A stretch of DNA of 50,378 bases from contig JAACJQ010000364.1 in NCBI GenBank assembly GCA_016879935.1, positions 1 through 50,378 of the forward strand. The letters run 5' to 3'. The notes under the pieces were generated by a model. The model saw nothing but the letters and a program-made list of their open reading frames with translations, had not been told where the DNA came from and ran no database searches. This document shows positions 34,778 through 43,323 of this stretch, in pieces. A program made the translations under genes and the position numbers. Source of the stretch: Archangiaceae bacterium (GTDB taxonomy: Bacteria; Myxococcota; Myxococcia; Myxococcales; Myxococcaceae). Numbering within the stretch: the first letter of the stretch is position 1; every line of letters begins with the position of its first letter.

Positions 34778-35857
34778 GTGGAGTCCCCCGCCGTCGACCT
34801 CGCCAGCCTCACCCTCGAAGGGCTGACCGCCTTCTTCACCTCGATCGGCGAGAAGCCGTTTCGCGCGAAGCAGCTCTACACGTGGGTGCACCAGCGCGGC
34901 GCGACCTCGTTCGACGAGATGACCGATCTCTCGAAGGCGCTGCGCGAGACGCTCAAGGCGAAGGCCGTGCTCCGCGTGGTGACGAAAGATCTCGAGCAGC
35001 GCAGCGTCGACGGCACCATCAAGTACCGGTGGCTCACCCACGACGGGAAGCTGATCGAGTCGGTGTACATGCCGTCGCCCGAGCGAAAGACGCTCTGCGT
35101 GTCGACCCAGGTGGGCTGCGCGATGGGCTGCCGCTTCTGTGCGACGGCGACGCTCGGCCTCGTCCGTCACCTGTCTCCGTCGGAGATCGTCGCCCAGGTA
35201 CACGCGGTCAACCGCGAGGTGCGCAAGAACGAGGGGCTCGAGACGCTGCGCCCGCTGACGAACCTGGTCTTCATGGGCATGGGCGAGCCGCTCCACAACT
35301 TCGAGAACGTGAAGACGGCGCTCGAGCTGCTGCAGAGCGAGGCTGGGCCGAACTTCTCGGCGCGGCACATCACGGTGTCGACCGTCGGCCTGGTACCGGT
35401 GATCGAGCGCTTCGCCACCGAGACCGACGTGAAGCTGGCCATCTCGCTCAACGCGTCGAGCGACGAGGTTCGCGATCGCATCATGCCGGTCAACAAGCGG
35501 TGGAAGATCGCCGACCTCATGGAGGCGGTGAAGAAGTTCCCCGTGAAGCAGGGCCGCCGCGTGACGTTCGAGTACGTGCTGATGAACGGGGTCAACGACA
35601 CCGACGAAGACGCGCACCGTCTGGCGAAGCTGCTCGAGGGCGTGCCGGCGAAGGTGAACCTCATTCAGTACAACGAGAACCCGGGGCTGGGGTTCAACAC
35701 GACCGGCGACAACCGGGCGGAGCGGTTTCGGCAGATTCTCGAGGGCGCTGACGTCGCCGCGTTCATTCGCGCGAACCGGGGCCGAGACATCGCCGCGGCG
35801 TGCGGCCAGCTCGCGAACGTCGACAAACGCACCGACGTTCCGGCGCCCGCGCTCTAA
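34778..35857 (+). CDS. rlmN: Dual-specificity RNA methyltransferase RlmN
   Basis: The 359-residue protein is given from GTG 34778; the alternative ATG 34733 adds 15 residues but lies only 18 bp from the divergent gene's start. The radical-SAM cluster motif is CAMGCRFC within STQVGCAMGCRFCATATLGL. GMGEPLHNF, NASSDEVRDRIMPVN and the C-terminal Cys in DIAAACGQLA, which forms the methyl intermediate, are all there. It methylates A2503 of 23S rRNA and A37 of some tRNAs using SAM. Its stop overlaps the convergent histidine kinase stop by 4 bp. Confidence 0.95.
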   Translation: MESPAVDLASLTLEGLTAFFTSIGEKPFRAKQLYTWVHQRGATSFDEMTDLSKALRETLKAKAVLRVVTKDLEQRSVDGTIKYRWLTHDGKLIESVYMPSPERKTLCVSTQVGCAMGCRFCATATLGLVRHLSPSEIVAQVHAVNREVRKNEGLETLRPLTNLVFMGMGEPLHNFENVKTALELLQSEAGPNFSARHITVSTVGLVPVIERFATETDVKLAISLNASSDEVRDRIMPVNKRWKIADLMEAVKKFPVKQGRRVTFEYVLMNGVNDTDEDAHRLAKLLEGVPAKVNLIQYNENPGLGFNTTGDNRAERFRQILEGADVAAFIRANRGRDIAAACGQLANVDKRTDVPAPAL

Positions 35858-37212
35858 GCCGGGAACTCGATCACGACCTCGGCGCCTGATGGCGTCGGCG
35901 CGACGAAGGCCCGGCCACCGTGACGTCGGGCGACCTCACGAACGATGGCGAGCCCGAGACCCGTTCCCGGTGGCCCACCCCGCACGCGGTGGAACGGCTC
36001 GAAGATCGCTTCCCGCTCCGCTTCGGGAATTCCAGAGCCCTGATCGGTCACGGCGATGCGAACGAGGTCGCCCACGCGCTCCAGCTTCACAGCGACGCGT
36101 GTGCCCTCGGGCGCGAACTTGAGGGCGTTCGAGAGCAGGTTGTCGACGGCCTGCCGAATCGAGAGCGCGTGGGCCGAGACGACGAAGGCGGGTGGACCCT
36201 CGAGCACGACGGTGACCTGTCGCTGGGCTGCAAGCGGCTTCGTGCCACTCACCGACCCGTTCAAGAGCGAGTGAAGATCGGTTGGTTCACGCACGATGGG
36301 GCCGCGCGTGGCTGCGGCAGTGTCGAGCAGCCGGTCCGCGAGCTCAGCCAGCCGAACGACCTCTTCGCGCGTCTCTGCCAACGCGGTCTTCAATTCGTCC
36401 GACGTGCGCTCGCGCCGCAGCGCGAGATCGAGCCTGGTGCGCATCGACGACAGCGGCGTGCGGAGTTCGTGCGCGGCATCGGCGAGCAGGCGTTCACGAG
36501 AGTCACGCACGGCCTGCAGCCGCTCCGTCGCCTGACCGAGCACCTCGTGAACGGCAGACACCTCGTCGTCTTCGCGATCGGGCTCGAGCCGTTTCTCCAA
36601 TTCCCCCGCGTGCACGGCCTCGAGGTGACTGCGCAGCGCGGTGAGCCGGCGGCGGAGCCCACGGCCCTGAAGCCCCTGCGCGAGGAGGAGCAGCGCGGCG
36701 GTCGCCAGTGTCGAGACGAGCGCAATGGTGTGGAAGGTGTTGGTGGAGGCGTCGGTCTGCGCGAGGGAGGCCTCGAGCTTGAGCGCGTAGGGCTGCCCTT
36801 CGGGGCTCTTCACGGCGACGACGAGCTGGCGATGACGGTGGCCCGAGTGTTCGACGGTGGTGAGCTCCGGCGTGTCGCGGTGGTGCGAGGGGTGAACGAT
36901 CTCCTTCGCGGCGCCTTCGACGGGCGGCGGGTAGCGCATCACCTCGTGACCATCAGGCCCGAAGAGCACGCCTTCGGGCGCGAACGGGCGAACGCTGTCG
37001 ACGAGGGGCGAGGTGGCCATGTGCAGGTGCGGCCGGTTGTTGGGCCCGTCGAAGAGGCTCACGCTCTCGATGGCCGCCTGCGCGAGCAGCGCCTGATCGA
37101 GCGAGCGCTCGAGCGCGGTGTGGAAGATGCGATCCGCTCCGAAGAGCACGACGCCGAGCAGGCACGCAGGCAGCACTGCGCCCCAGAGCCACAGGCGCGC
37201 CGACAACGTCAT
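35854..37212 (-). CDS. Sensor histidine kinase with His-rich periplasmic domain
   Basis: The protein has 452 residues. Two N-terminal hydrophobic helices (residues ~7-28 and ~163-183) bound a ~135-residue periplasmic domain that is rich in His: HLHM, HPSHHRD, HSGHRHRQ. HAMP follows, then the dimerisation box DAAHELRTPLSSMR (phospho-His) and the ATP-binding lobe with N, G1, F and G2 boxes (NLLSNALKFAP, DQGSGIP, EPFHRV, GTGLGLAI). It is typical of kinases next to metal-efflux operons; the His clusters suggest Zn, Co, Ni or Cu sensing (inference). It overlaps its response regulator's stop. Confidence 0.93.
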   Translation of the reverse strand: MTLSARLWLWGAVLPACLLGVVLFGADRIFHTALERSLDQALLAQAAIESVSLFDGPNNRPHLHMATSPLVDSVRPFAPEGVLFGPDGHEVMRYPPPVEGAAKEIVHPSHHRDTPELTTVEHSGHRHRQLVVAVKSPEGQPYALKLEASLAQTDASTNTFHTIALVSTLATAALLLLAQGLQGRGLRRRLTALRSHLEAVHAGELEKRLEPDREDDEVSAVHEVLGQATERLQAVRDSRERLLADAAHELRTPLSSMRTRLDLALRRERTSDELKTALAETREEVVRLAELADRLLDTAAATRGPIVREPTDLHSLLNGSVSGTKPLAAQRQVTVVLEGPPAFVVSAHALSIRQAVDNLLSNALKFAPEGTRVAVKLERVGDLVRIAVTDQGSGIPEAEREAIFEPFHRVRGGPPGTGLGLAIVREVARRHGGRAFVAPTPSGAEVVIEFPA

Positions 37213-37895
37213 GGCGTCACCTTCTTGAGCCGATAGCCGATGCCGCGCACGGCGGTGATCTCGACGTCGGTCGCGCCCAATTCGGTGAGCTTGGTGCGCA
37301 GGTAGCCGACGTACACGTCGACGACGTTCGGCAGGCCGTCGAAGTCGGTGCCCCAGACCGACGAGAGGAGGCGTGAGCGCGAGAGCACGTCGCCACCGTG
37401 GCTCCAGAGCTCGTTGGCCAGCGCGAACTCCCTCGCGGTCAGCGTCACCTCGAGGCTCCCTCGCACGAGCGAGCGCTTCTTCGAGTCGAGCACCACGGAG
37501 CCAACCTGTGCCGTCGGCGCAGAGCCGGCGCCTCGTCTCGACAGCGCCTCGAGCCTGGCCAGCAGCTCGTCGAAGTCGAACGGCTTCACCAGGTAGTCGT
37601 CGGCGCCAGCGCGAAGCCCGGTGACTTTTTCTCCCGTCGAGCCGCGCGCGGTCAGCATCAGCACCGGCGTCGACAAGCCGTCTTCACGCCACTGGCGCAG
37701 CACCGACACGCCGTCGAGATCGGGCAGCGACCAGTCGAGCAGAATGACGTCGTACGAGACGTCGGCAGCCTGGCTGAGGGCATCTTCGCCGCGCGCGCAG
37801 ACGTCGACCTGGTGGCCCTCCTCCGAGAGCCCGCGCTGGAGGAGCCGGGCCATCTGCGCTTCGTCTTCGACCAGCAGCAGCTTCACGGCGCGCAC
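37209..37895 (-). CDS. OmpR/PhoB-family response regulator
   Basis: The 228-residue protein starts at GTG 37895 (GTG 37886 is an alternative). The receiver has the phosphoacceptor Asp in VILLDWSLPD, with GADDYLVKPF carrying the conserved Lys. The C-terminal winged helix (TAREFALANELWSHGG, VDVYVGYLRTKL, TAVRGIGYRLKKV) is OmpR-like DNA binding. It is read into the kinase gene with a 4-bp overlap and lies 73 bp downstream of the efflux pump gene. It is expected to control the efflux operon. Confidence 0.95.
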   Translation of the reverse strand: MRAVKLLLVEDEAQMARLLQRGLSEEGHQVDVCARGEDALSQAADVSYDVILLDWSLPDLDGVSVLRQWREDGLSTPVLMLTARGSTGEKVTGLRAGADDYLVKPFDFDELLARLEALSRRGAGSAPTAQVGSVVLDSKKRSLVRGSLEVTLTAREFALANELWSHGGDVLSRSRLLSSVWGTDFDGLPNVVDVYVGYLRTKLTELGATDVEITAVRGIGYRLKKVTP

Positions 37896-37968
37896 CTTAC
37901 GCCGCAGGAGCGGCCCTGGCGCACTCTCGCCCCGACTTTGACCGCCGTCGCCGTGATCGTCTCGAGCC

Positions 37969-40900
37969 TCATGCCTTGCGCCGCGTGCGTCGAACGCCGA
38001 CCAGCACCGGGAACAGAGAGGGGAGCACGAGCAGGGTCAGCAGGGTCGACGAGGCGAGGCCACCGACGACGACGGTGGCGAGCGGGCGTTGAACCTCGGC
38101 GCCAACGCCGGTCGCGAGCATCATCGGCAAGAAGCCGAACGCGGCCACCAGCGCCGTCATGAGCACTGGCCTCGCGCGTTCGTGTGCCGCGCGCTTCGCT
38201 GCCTCGGGCGGCGGCAGTCCGTCCTCCTGGAGTTCGAGCGCACGGGAGACCCAGACGACGCCGTTCATCACCGCGATGCCCGAGAGCGCGATGAAGCCGA
38301 TCGCCGCCGGCAACGAGACGGGCATGCTGCGGGCCCAGAGCGCGAGGGCGCCACCAACGCCTGCGAAAGGCACGAGCGAGAAGACGAACAGCGCGGGGCG
38401 AAGGCGCGAGAACGTCCACGCGAGCACGGCGAGAATGCCCAGCAGCACCACCGGCACGACGACCGCGAGCCGACGAGAGGCCTCGGTGAGCGACTCGTAT
38501 TGCCCGCCCCATTCGAGGCGGAAGCCCGACGGCAGCGGGAGCTCCTTCACCGCGGCCTGCGCACCGGCCACCGCCGTGCCGAGATCGGCCCCGCGAACGT
38601 TGAAGCCGACCACCAGCCTGCGCTCTCCATTTCGGCGCGAGATCAGCGCCGGCCCCTCGGTGCGGAGGACGTCGGCGACGCGCGAGAGGGGAACGACGCC
38701 GCCCGAGGCGACCGGGAGCGGAAGGCTGTCGAGGCTCCACGCGTTCGGCGCGCCGGCCGTCTTGAGCCGCAGCGGAATGGGAACGGGCCCGTCGAAGGTG
38801 AGCCCGACGTCGAGGCCCACGCGCGCGGCTTGCACGGCGTCGAGCACGTCACGCGCGGTGAAGCCAGCCGTGGCGGCGTCGAGCGCACGGGGGCGAACGG
38901 TCACCAGCGGGACGAACGGCGGAGCGAGCACGCGCACGTCGGCAGCGCCGGGCACCTTCTCCACACGCGCGGCCACCGCGTCGGCCGTCTTTCGCAGTTC
39001 GGTGAGATCCTCTCCGTAGATCGACACGGCGACGTCGGTGACGGCCCCGCCCAGCAGCTCGTTGAAGCGCATCTGAATGGGCTGGGTGAACGACGGCTCG
39101 GCCTCGGGCACCTCGCGGTGGAGCAGCTCCTCCATCTGCGCGACGAGCGCCTGCTTCGTCAGCCCGGGCCGCCACGTCTCCTTCGGCGTCAGCTGCACGA
39201 AGATGTCGGCCTGATCGAAGCCCATGATGTCGGTGGCGACGGCGGGGCTGCCCACACGCGAGACGATCTGCGCGACCTCGGGGAAGTTCTTTCGAACCAG
39301 GGCCTCGTAGCGGTTGCTCGCCTTCACCGCCTCTTCGAGCGAGATGTCAGGTGCGCGCACGGTCTGAATGACGAGATCGCCCTCGTCGAGCTGGGGCGTG
39401 AACTCGACGCCGAGGGTGCGGCCGAGCAGCACTCCGACTGCCAGCATCGCGAGCGTTCCACCCGCCACCGCACCGCGCCGCTCCAGCCCCGGAGAGAGCA
39501 CCTTCGGGTAGAGCCACTCGACGAAGCGCACGAGCGGCGGGTGGTGTTTCGGCACGTCTTTCTGGCGCAGCACGAGCGCGGCGACCGCGGGCACCCAGGT
39601 CAGCGAAAGCAGCAACGCGGCGCCCAGCGCGAACACCACCGTCAGCGCCATCGGGCGAAACAGCGTGCCGTCGACGCCGGTGAGAGAGAGCACCGGCACG
39701 TAGACGAGCAGGATCACCAGCACCGAGAAGAAGACGGGTCGCGCATTTCTCGCCGCGATGGTGCGAATACGATCGTGCAGCTCGCCCTTCGTGAGCGCCT
39801 GGTGGTGGGTGATGCCCTGGAAGAGGCCTTCGACGAGCACGACCGCGCCGTCGACGAGCAGCCCGAAGTCGAGCGCGCCGAGGCTCATCAGGTTGCCGGG
39901 AATGTCGAACATCGCCATGGCGGCGGTGGCGAACGCCATCGAGAGGGGAATGACGCTGGCGACGATGAGGCCCGCGCGGAAGCTGCCGAGGAAGAGCAGC
40001 AGCACCACCACGACGAGCAGACCGCCTTCGAGCAGGTTCGACGCGACCGTCTTGAGCGTCGCCCGCACCAGCGTGGCGCGGTCGTAGACGATGTCGATGC
40101 GCACGTCGGAAGGGAGCACCGCCTGCACCTGCGGCATGCGCGCGTGGAGCCTGTCCATCACCTCGAGGGCGTTCGCGTCTCGCAGCATCTGGGCCATCAG
40201 GTAGAGCGTCTCGCCCTGGCCGTTCGCCGTCGCCGCGCCGAGCCGAAGCTTCGCGCCTTCTCGCACCTCGCTGACGTCGCCGACGCGCACCGAGTTGCCG
40301 GTGACGATCGCGGCGCCGAGCTCTCCCGGGCGACTCGGACGCGCCTGGCCACGGAGCAGCACCTGGGCCGTTCCCGACGGGAGCGCTCCGCCGGTCGCCA
40401 CCCCCGACGCGCCTTCGAGCGCGGTCTTGAGCTGCGAGAGCGTGAGCCCACGCGCCGACAGCCTGGCGTCATCGGCGATCACGTCCCACGTGCGCTCGGC
40501 GCCGCCCCACGAGTTCACTTCGACTACACCGGAGACCGACTTGAGCAACGGCGCGACGCGATAGGTGGCCAGCTCGAGCAGCTCGGCCGGCGGGCGCGAA
40601 GACGACGAGAGAGTGCGCTGGAAGATCTCACCCAGACCGCCGGTGAGGGGCGCGAGCTCGGGCTTCGCCGCGGTCGGCAGGTCGAGGCTGGTGATTCGTT
40701 CGGCGATCATCTGGCGCGCGAGCCACGGAGAGACCCGCTTGTCGAACACCACCGTGACCGACGAGATGCCAGAGAGCGACAGGCTGCGCTGCTCGATCAG
40801 ATCGGGAACGCCTCCGAGCGCCACTTCGATGGGCCTCGTGATGAGCCGCTCGACCTCTTCGGGCGAGAGCCCCGGCGACCGCGTCAGCACGATCACCTGG

Positions 40901-41034
40901 TTGTTCGTGAGATCGGGCAGGGCGTCGAGACGCAGCTGAACGCCCAGCACGAGAGCCCCGGTCGCCAGCAGCAACGTGATGCCGACCACCCAGCCGCGAG
41001 CATCGACCGACAGCTCGACCAGCTTGCGGATCAT
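37969..41034 (-). CDS. czcA: Heavy-metal RND efflux pump, CzcA type
   Basis: The protein has 1021 residues, 12 membrane helices and two large periplasmic loops. Transmembrane helix 4 carries SLGALDFGLLVDGAVVLVEG, the DFGxxVDGAVxxVE proton-relay motif of the CzcA/CnrA class; the Cu/Ag class (CusA) usually has a different motif here. The periplasmic ATDIMGFDQADIFVQLTPKE is also CzcA-like. So divalent cations (Zn, Co, Cd, Ni) are likelier than copper. The start overlaps the fusion-protein stop as ATGA. Symbol czcA is by family and not substrate proof. Confidence 0.88.
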   Translation of the reverse strand: MIRKLVELSVDARGWVVGITLLLATGALVLGVQLRLDALPDLTNNQVIVLTRSPGLSPEEVERLITRPIEVALGGVPDLIEQRSLSLSGISSVTVVFDKRVSPWLARQMIAERITSLDLPTAAKPELAPLTGGLGEIFQRTLSSSSRPPAELLELATYRVAPLLKSVSGVVEVNSWGGAERTWDVIADDARLSARGLTLSQLKTALEGASGVATGGALPSGTAQVLLRGQARPSRPGELGAAIVTGNSVRVGDVSEVREGAKLRLGAATANGQGETLYLMAQMLRDANALEVMDRLHARMPQVQAVLPSDVRIDIVYDRATLVRATLKTVASNLLEGGLLVVVVLLLFLGSFRAGLIVASVIPLSMAFATAAMAMFDIPGNLMSLGALDFGLLVDGAVVLVEGLFQGITHHQALTKGELHDRIRTIAARNARPVFFSVLVILLVYVPVLSLTGVDGTLFRPMALTVVFALGAALLLSLTWVPAVAALVLRQKDVPKHHPPLVRFVEWLYPKVLSPGLERRGAVAGGTLAMLAVGVLLGRTLGVEFTPQLDEGDLVIQTVRAPDISLEEAVKASNRYEALVRKNFPEVAQIVSRVGSPAVATDIMGFDQADIFVQLTPKETWRPGLTKQALVAQMEELLHREVPEAEPSFTQPIQMRFNELLGGAVTDVAVSIYGEDLTELRKTADAVAARVEKVPGAADVRVLAPPFVPLVTVRPRALDAATAGFTARDVLDAVQAARVGLDVGLTFDGPVPIPLRLKTAGAPNAWSLDSLPLPVASGGVVPLSRVADVLRTEGPALISRRNGERRLVVGFNVRGADLGTAVAGAQAAVKELPLPSGFRLEWGGQYESLTEASRRLAVVVPVVLLGILAVLAWTFSRLRPALFVFSLVPFAGVGGALALWARSMPVSLPAAIGFIALSGIAVMNGVVWVSRALELQEDGLPPPEAAKRAAHERARPVLMTALVAAFGFLPMMLATGVGAEVQRPLATVVVGGLASSTLLTLLVLPSLFPVLVGVRRTRRKA

Positions 41035-42065
41035 GGCGACTCCGCCCCGTCAGCCGCCACCACCGCATTCGCGGCGAGCCCGAGCACGACCGCTTCGGCG
41101 CCGCTGCGCGCGATCACCTTCACTTCGATCAGCTCGGAGCCGCTCGCCGTTCGTTGACGAACCCGCACGCCGCCGCGCTCCTCGAGCAACGCGCGCGAAG
41201 GCACGACTCGCCACGAGGGGTCGGCCGAGACTCTCACCCGCCCGGTCGCACCGATGGGCAGCAGACCTGCGTCGGCCGAGAACCACGCGAGGCGGGAGCC
41301 ATCGGACGGCTCGAAGCGTGGCGAGATGGAGATGAGCTCGACTGGTGCCGTGACCGAGCCTGCGAGGAAGACGAAGCGCGCGCCCTCACCAGGGGTGGAG
41401 GGGAAGCGGGCCTCGACCCGGCCATCGCCCGCGCCGACGAGCTGAGCGAGGGGCCGGCCCGCGGGGTCACGAACCTCTCCCGGGACGGCTTCGACCGACG
41501 TCACCAGCCCGGCGATTGGCGCGCGCAGCGACAACACCCCGTCGCCCGAGACCAGCGCCTCGGCCTGTTTGTCCGAGACGCCCGAGGCCCTGAGCGTCGC
41601 GCGTGCAGCCTGGGCATCGGCGCGTGCCGTGGCGAGCTGCGCATCGACCTCGGCCAGCTCGGCGAGCCGCGCGAGGCCCTCGCTCTTGAGCAGATCGAGC
41701 TGCGCCTTTCGCCTCGTGAAGGCGTCGACCTTGAGCTGTTCACCCGCGAGATCGCCCGCCGCGTGGAGCAGCTCCGGCATCAACCCGTCGATGAGCGGCT
41801 CCTGCGCCGTCACCCGCTGACCAGGCCGCACCCGAACGCGAACGACGCGAGCCTGGAGCGGCGGCGAGATCGACGCGATGCCGTCAGGGCTCGGCAGCAC
41901 GCGTGCGGGAGCTTCGAGGAGCGCGGTGTCTTCGGCGCTCCGGCTCTCGACCCAGCGCGTGGTGGCGCTCGTCGCCGTCAGCGGTGGTGGTGGGCTCAGC
42001 ACCATCGTCGCCGGCGGCTTGTCACAGCCCATCACCATCATCGTCGCCAGCACTGCGCGCTTCAT
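41031..42065 (-). CDS. Membrane fusion protein of the metal efflux system
   Basis: The 344-residue lipoprotein has a short signal with lipobox (MMVMGCDK). The plan is that of periplasmic adaptors: a lipoyl-like half-domain, a helical hairpin (residues ~110-170) and beta-barrel part, with the second lipoyl half around SLRAPIAGLVTSV. ATG 42065 overlaps the outer-membrane protein stop by 4 bp; the frame extends upstream, but that is shadow sequence. It links the RND pump to the outer-membrane channel. Confidence 0.9.
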   Translation of the reverse strand: MKRAVLATMMVMGCDKPPATMVLSPPPPLTATSATTRWVESRSAEDTALLEAPARVLPSPDGIASISPPLQARVVRVRVRPGQRVTAQEPLIDGLMPELLHAAGDLAGEQLKVDAFTRRKAQLDLLKSEGLARLAELAEVDAQLATARADAQAARATLRASGVSDKQAEALVSGDGVLSLRAPIAGLVTSVEAVPGEVRDPAGRPLAQLVGAGDGRVEARFPSTPGEGARFVFLAGSVTAPVELISISPRFEPSDGSRLAWFSADAGLLPIGATGRVRVSADPSWRVVPSRALLEERGGVRVRQRTASGSELIEVKVIARSGAEAVVLGLAANAVVAADGAESP

Positions 42066-43258
42066 CGCGAGACCTCCGTGATCAACGTCGACAACCTGAA
42101 ACGAGCCCACGCCACGTCGGCCTTCGCGCGAGCCAGGCGCGCCTTTGCGGCGACCAGGGCGCGGCGGGCCAGCACCAGCTCCTGCGCCGTCGTCTCGCCT
42201 GCGTCGAAGCGGCGCTGCAGACCATCGAGGGCGATCTGCGCGGCGGGCACCAACTCGGCCTCGGTCACGTGGAGCACCTCGGCGGTGTGTTCGACCTCGT
42301 GGAGCGCGTCGAGCCGTTCGGCGCGTTCTTCGGCGAGGTTGGTGGCGACACGCCCTTCGGCTCGGGCGATGGCCGCCGCGTTGGCGGAGCGCTCGCGTTG
42401 GGCGCGCTCGAAGGCGGGCAGGGTGAGCTGCAACGTCGCGACGGCGGCGAGATCGCCCGTGCCCTCTCGCCACCCCAGGGCACCGACCTGGAGCGAGCTG
42501 CCACGCGAGGCTTCGAGTTCGAGCCCACGGGCGCGCTCTGCCTCGACGTGGGCGGCGGCCGTCTTCACGGGGGCTGCGTCGCCCGCCGTCGCGAGCACCT
42601 GCGCGTCATCGTGCCGGGGAATCTCGAACGGAGGCAGGGTGGTGGTGACGACTGCAGGCCGCTGGGCGTCACGGCCGAGGGCCCGGTTGAGCGCGACGCC
42701 GCGAACGAAGACCTCGCCTTCGAGGCTCAGCGCGGCGAGGTGCGCCTCGGCGTGGTACGCGTTCGCGACGGCGACGTCGACACGGGTGAAGCCGCTGGCC
42801 GCTGCGCCCTTGAGCACCTTGTTCTGCCACTCCGTCGCGAGCGCGAGCTCTTCTCGCACCGCCTGCAACGAGTCCTGCGCGGCCCACAACGAGAGCCAGG
42901 CCTGCGCCGCGGTGAGGCGAACGACTCGCGCCAGCGTGTGGTGCTCCATGCGGTCGGCGTCGACTTCGGCGAGCGCGGCGGCTTTGCGGCTGGCTCCTGC
43001 GCCCGCGAGGCTCACGTCCTGGGTGAGGCCGACGTAGAGCTCGGGCCCGACCCCGCCCTGCGCGGTGCGGCGGCCACCGGGCTGGAGAATGAACGAGGGG
43101 TTTCCCGTCAGCCACGGCACCTGCTCGGCCAGGGCGCGACGTTGCTCGATGGCCGTCGACGCCGCCGTCAACGCAGGCGACGCGTCAGCGAGCCGCAGCG
43201 CCTCTTCGAACGACAACGCCTGCGCTTGAACCGAGACCAGCACGAGCCACGCAACCAT
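42062..43258 (-). CDS. TolC/CzcC-like outer membrane efflux channel
   Basis: The 398-residue protein has a signal-like start (MVAWLVLVSVQAQA). Two long amphipathic helical regions of the TolC fold are seen: LTAAQAWLSLWAAQDSLQA and GLQRRFDAGETTAQELVLAR, the latter a standard outer-membrane efflux repeat. It is the first gene of the efflux operon; the remaining genes follow with 4-bp overlaps. A GAGAATTCTC palindrome lies 50 bp upstream of its start and could be a regulator site. Confidence 0.9.
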   Translation of the reverse strand: MVAWLVLVSVQAQALSFEEALRLADASPALTAASTAIEQRRALAEQVPWLTGNPSFILQPGGRRTAQGGVGPELYVGLTQDVSLAGAGASRKAAALAEVDADRMEHHTLARVVRLTAAQAWLSLWAAQDSLQAVREELALATEWQNKVLKGAAASGFTRVDVAVANAYHAEAHLAALSLEGEVFVRGVALNRALGRDAQRPAVVTTTLPPFEIPRHDDAQVLATAGDAAPVKTAAAHVEAERARGLELEASRGSSLQVGALGWREGTGDLAAVATLQLTLPAFERAQRERSANAAAIARAEGRVATNLAEERAERLDALHEVEHTAEVLHVTEAELVPAAQIALDGLQRRFDAGETTAQELVLARRALVAAKARLARAKADVAWARFRLSTLITEVSR

Positions 43259-43307
43259 GCGCGGCGTCGTAGCGAGTCGGCGCAGACCTTCCCTGAATCG
43301 ATGATGA

Positions 43308-43317
43308 GAGAATTCTC
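43308..43317. promoter_or_regulatory. Palindrome upstream of the efflux operon
   Basis: GAGAATTCTC is a perfect 10-bp palindrome in the 65-bp gap between the FHA regulator stop and the efflux-channel start, on both strands. The response regulator of the operon would be a candidate binder; OmpR-type sites are usually direct repeats, so this is weak. Confidence 0.25.
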
Positions 43318-43323
43318 AGGAAG

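Noticed and set aside
37969-41157. A 1022-residue open frame on the plus strand antisense to the CzcA-type pump
   Set aside because: It is a shadow of the real gene: Arg/His/Glu/Ala-rich, no motifs, and the complementary strand encodes a full RND pump.
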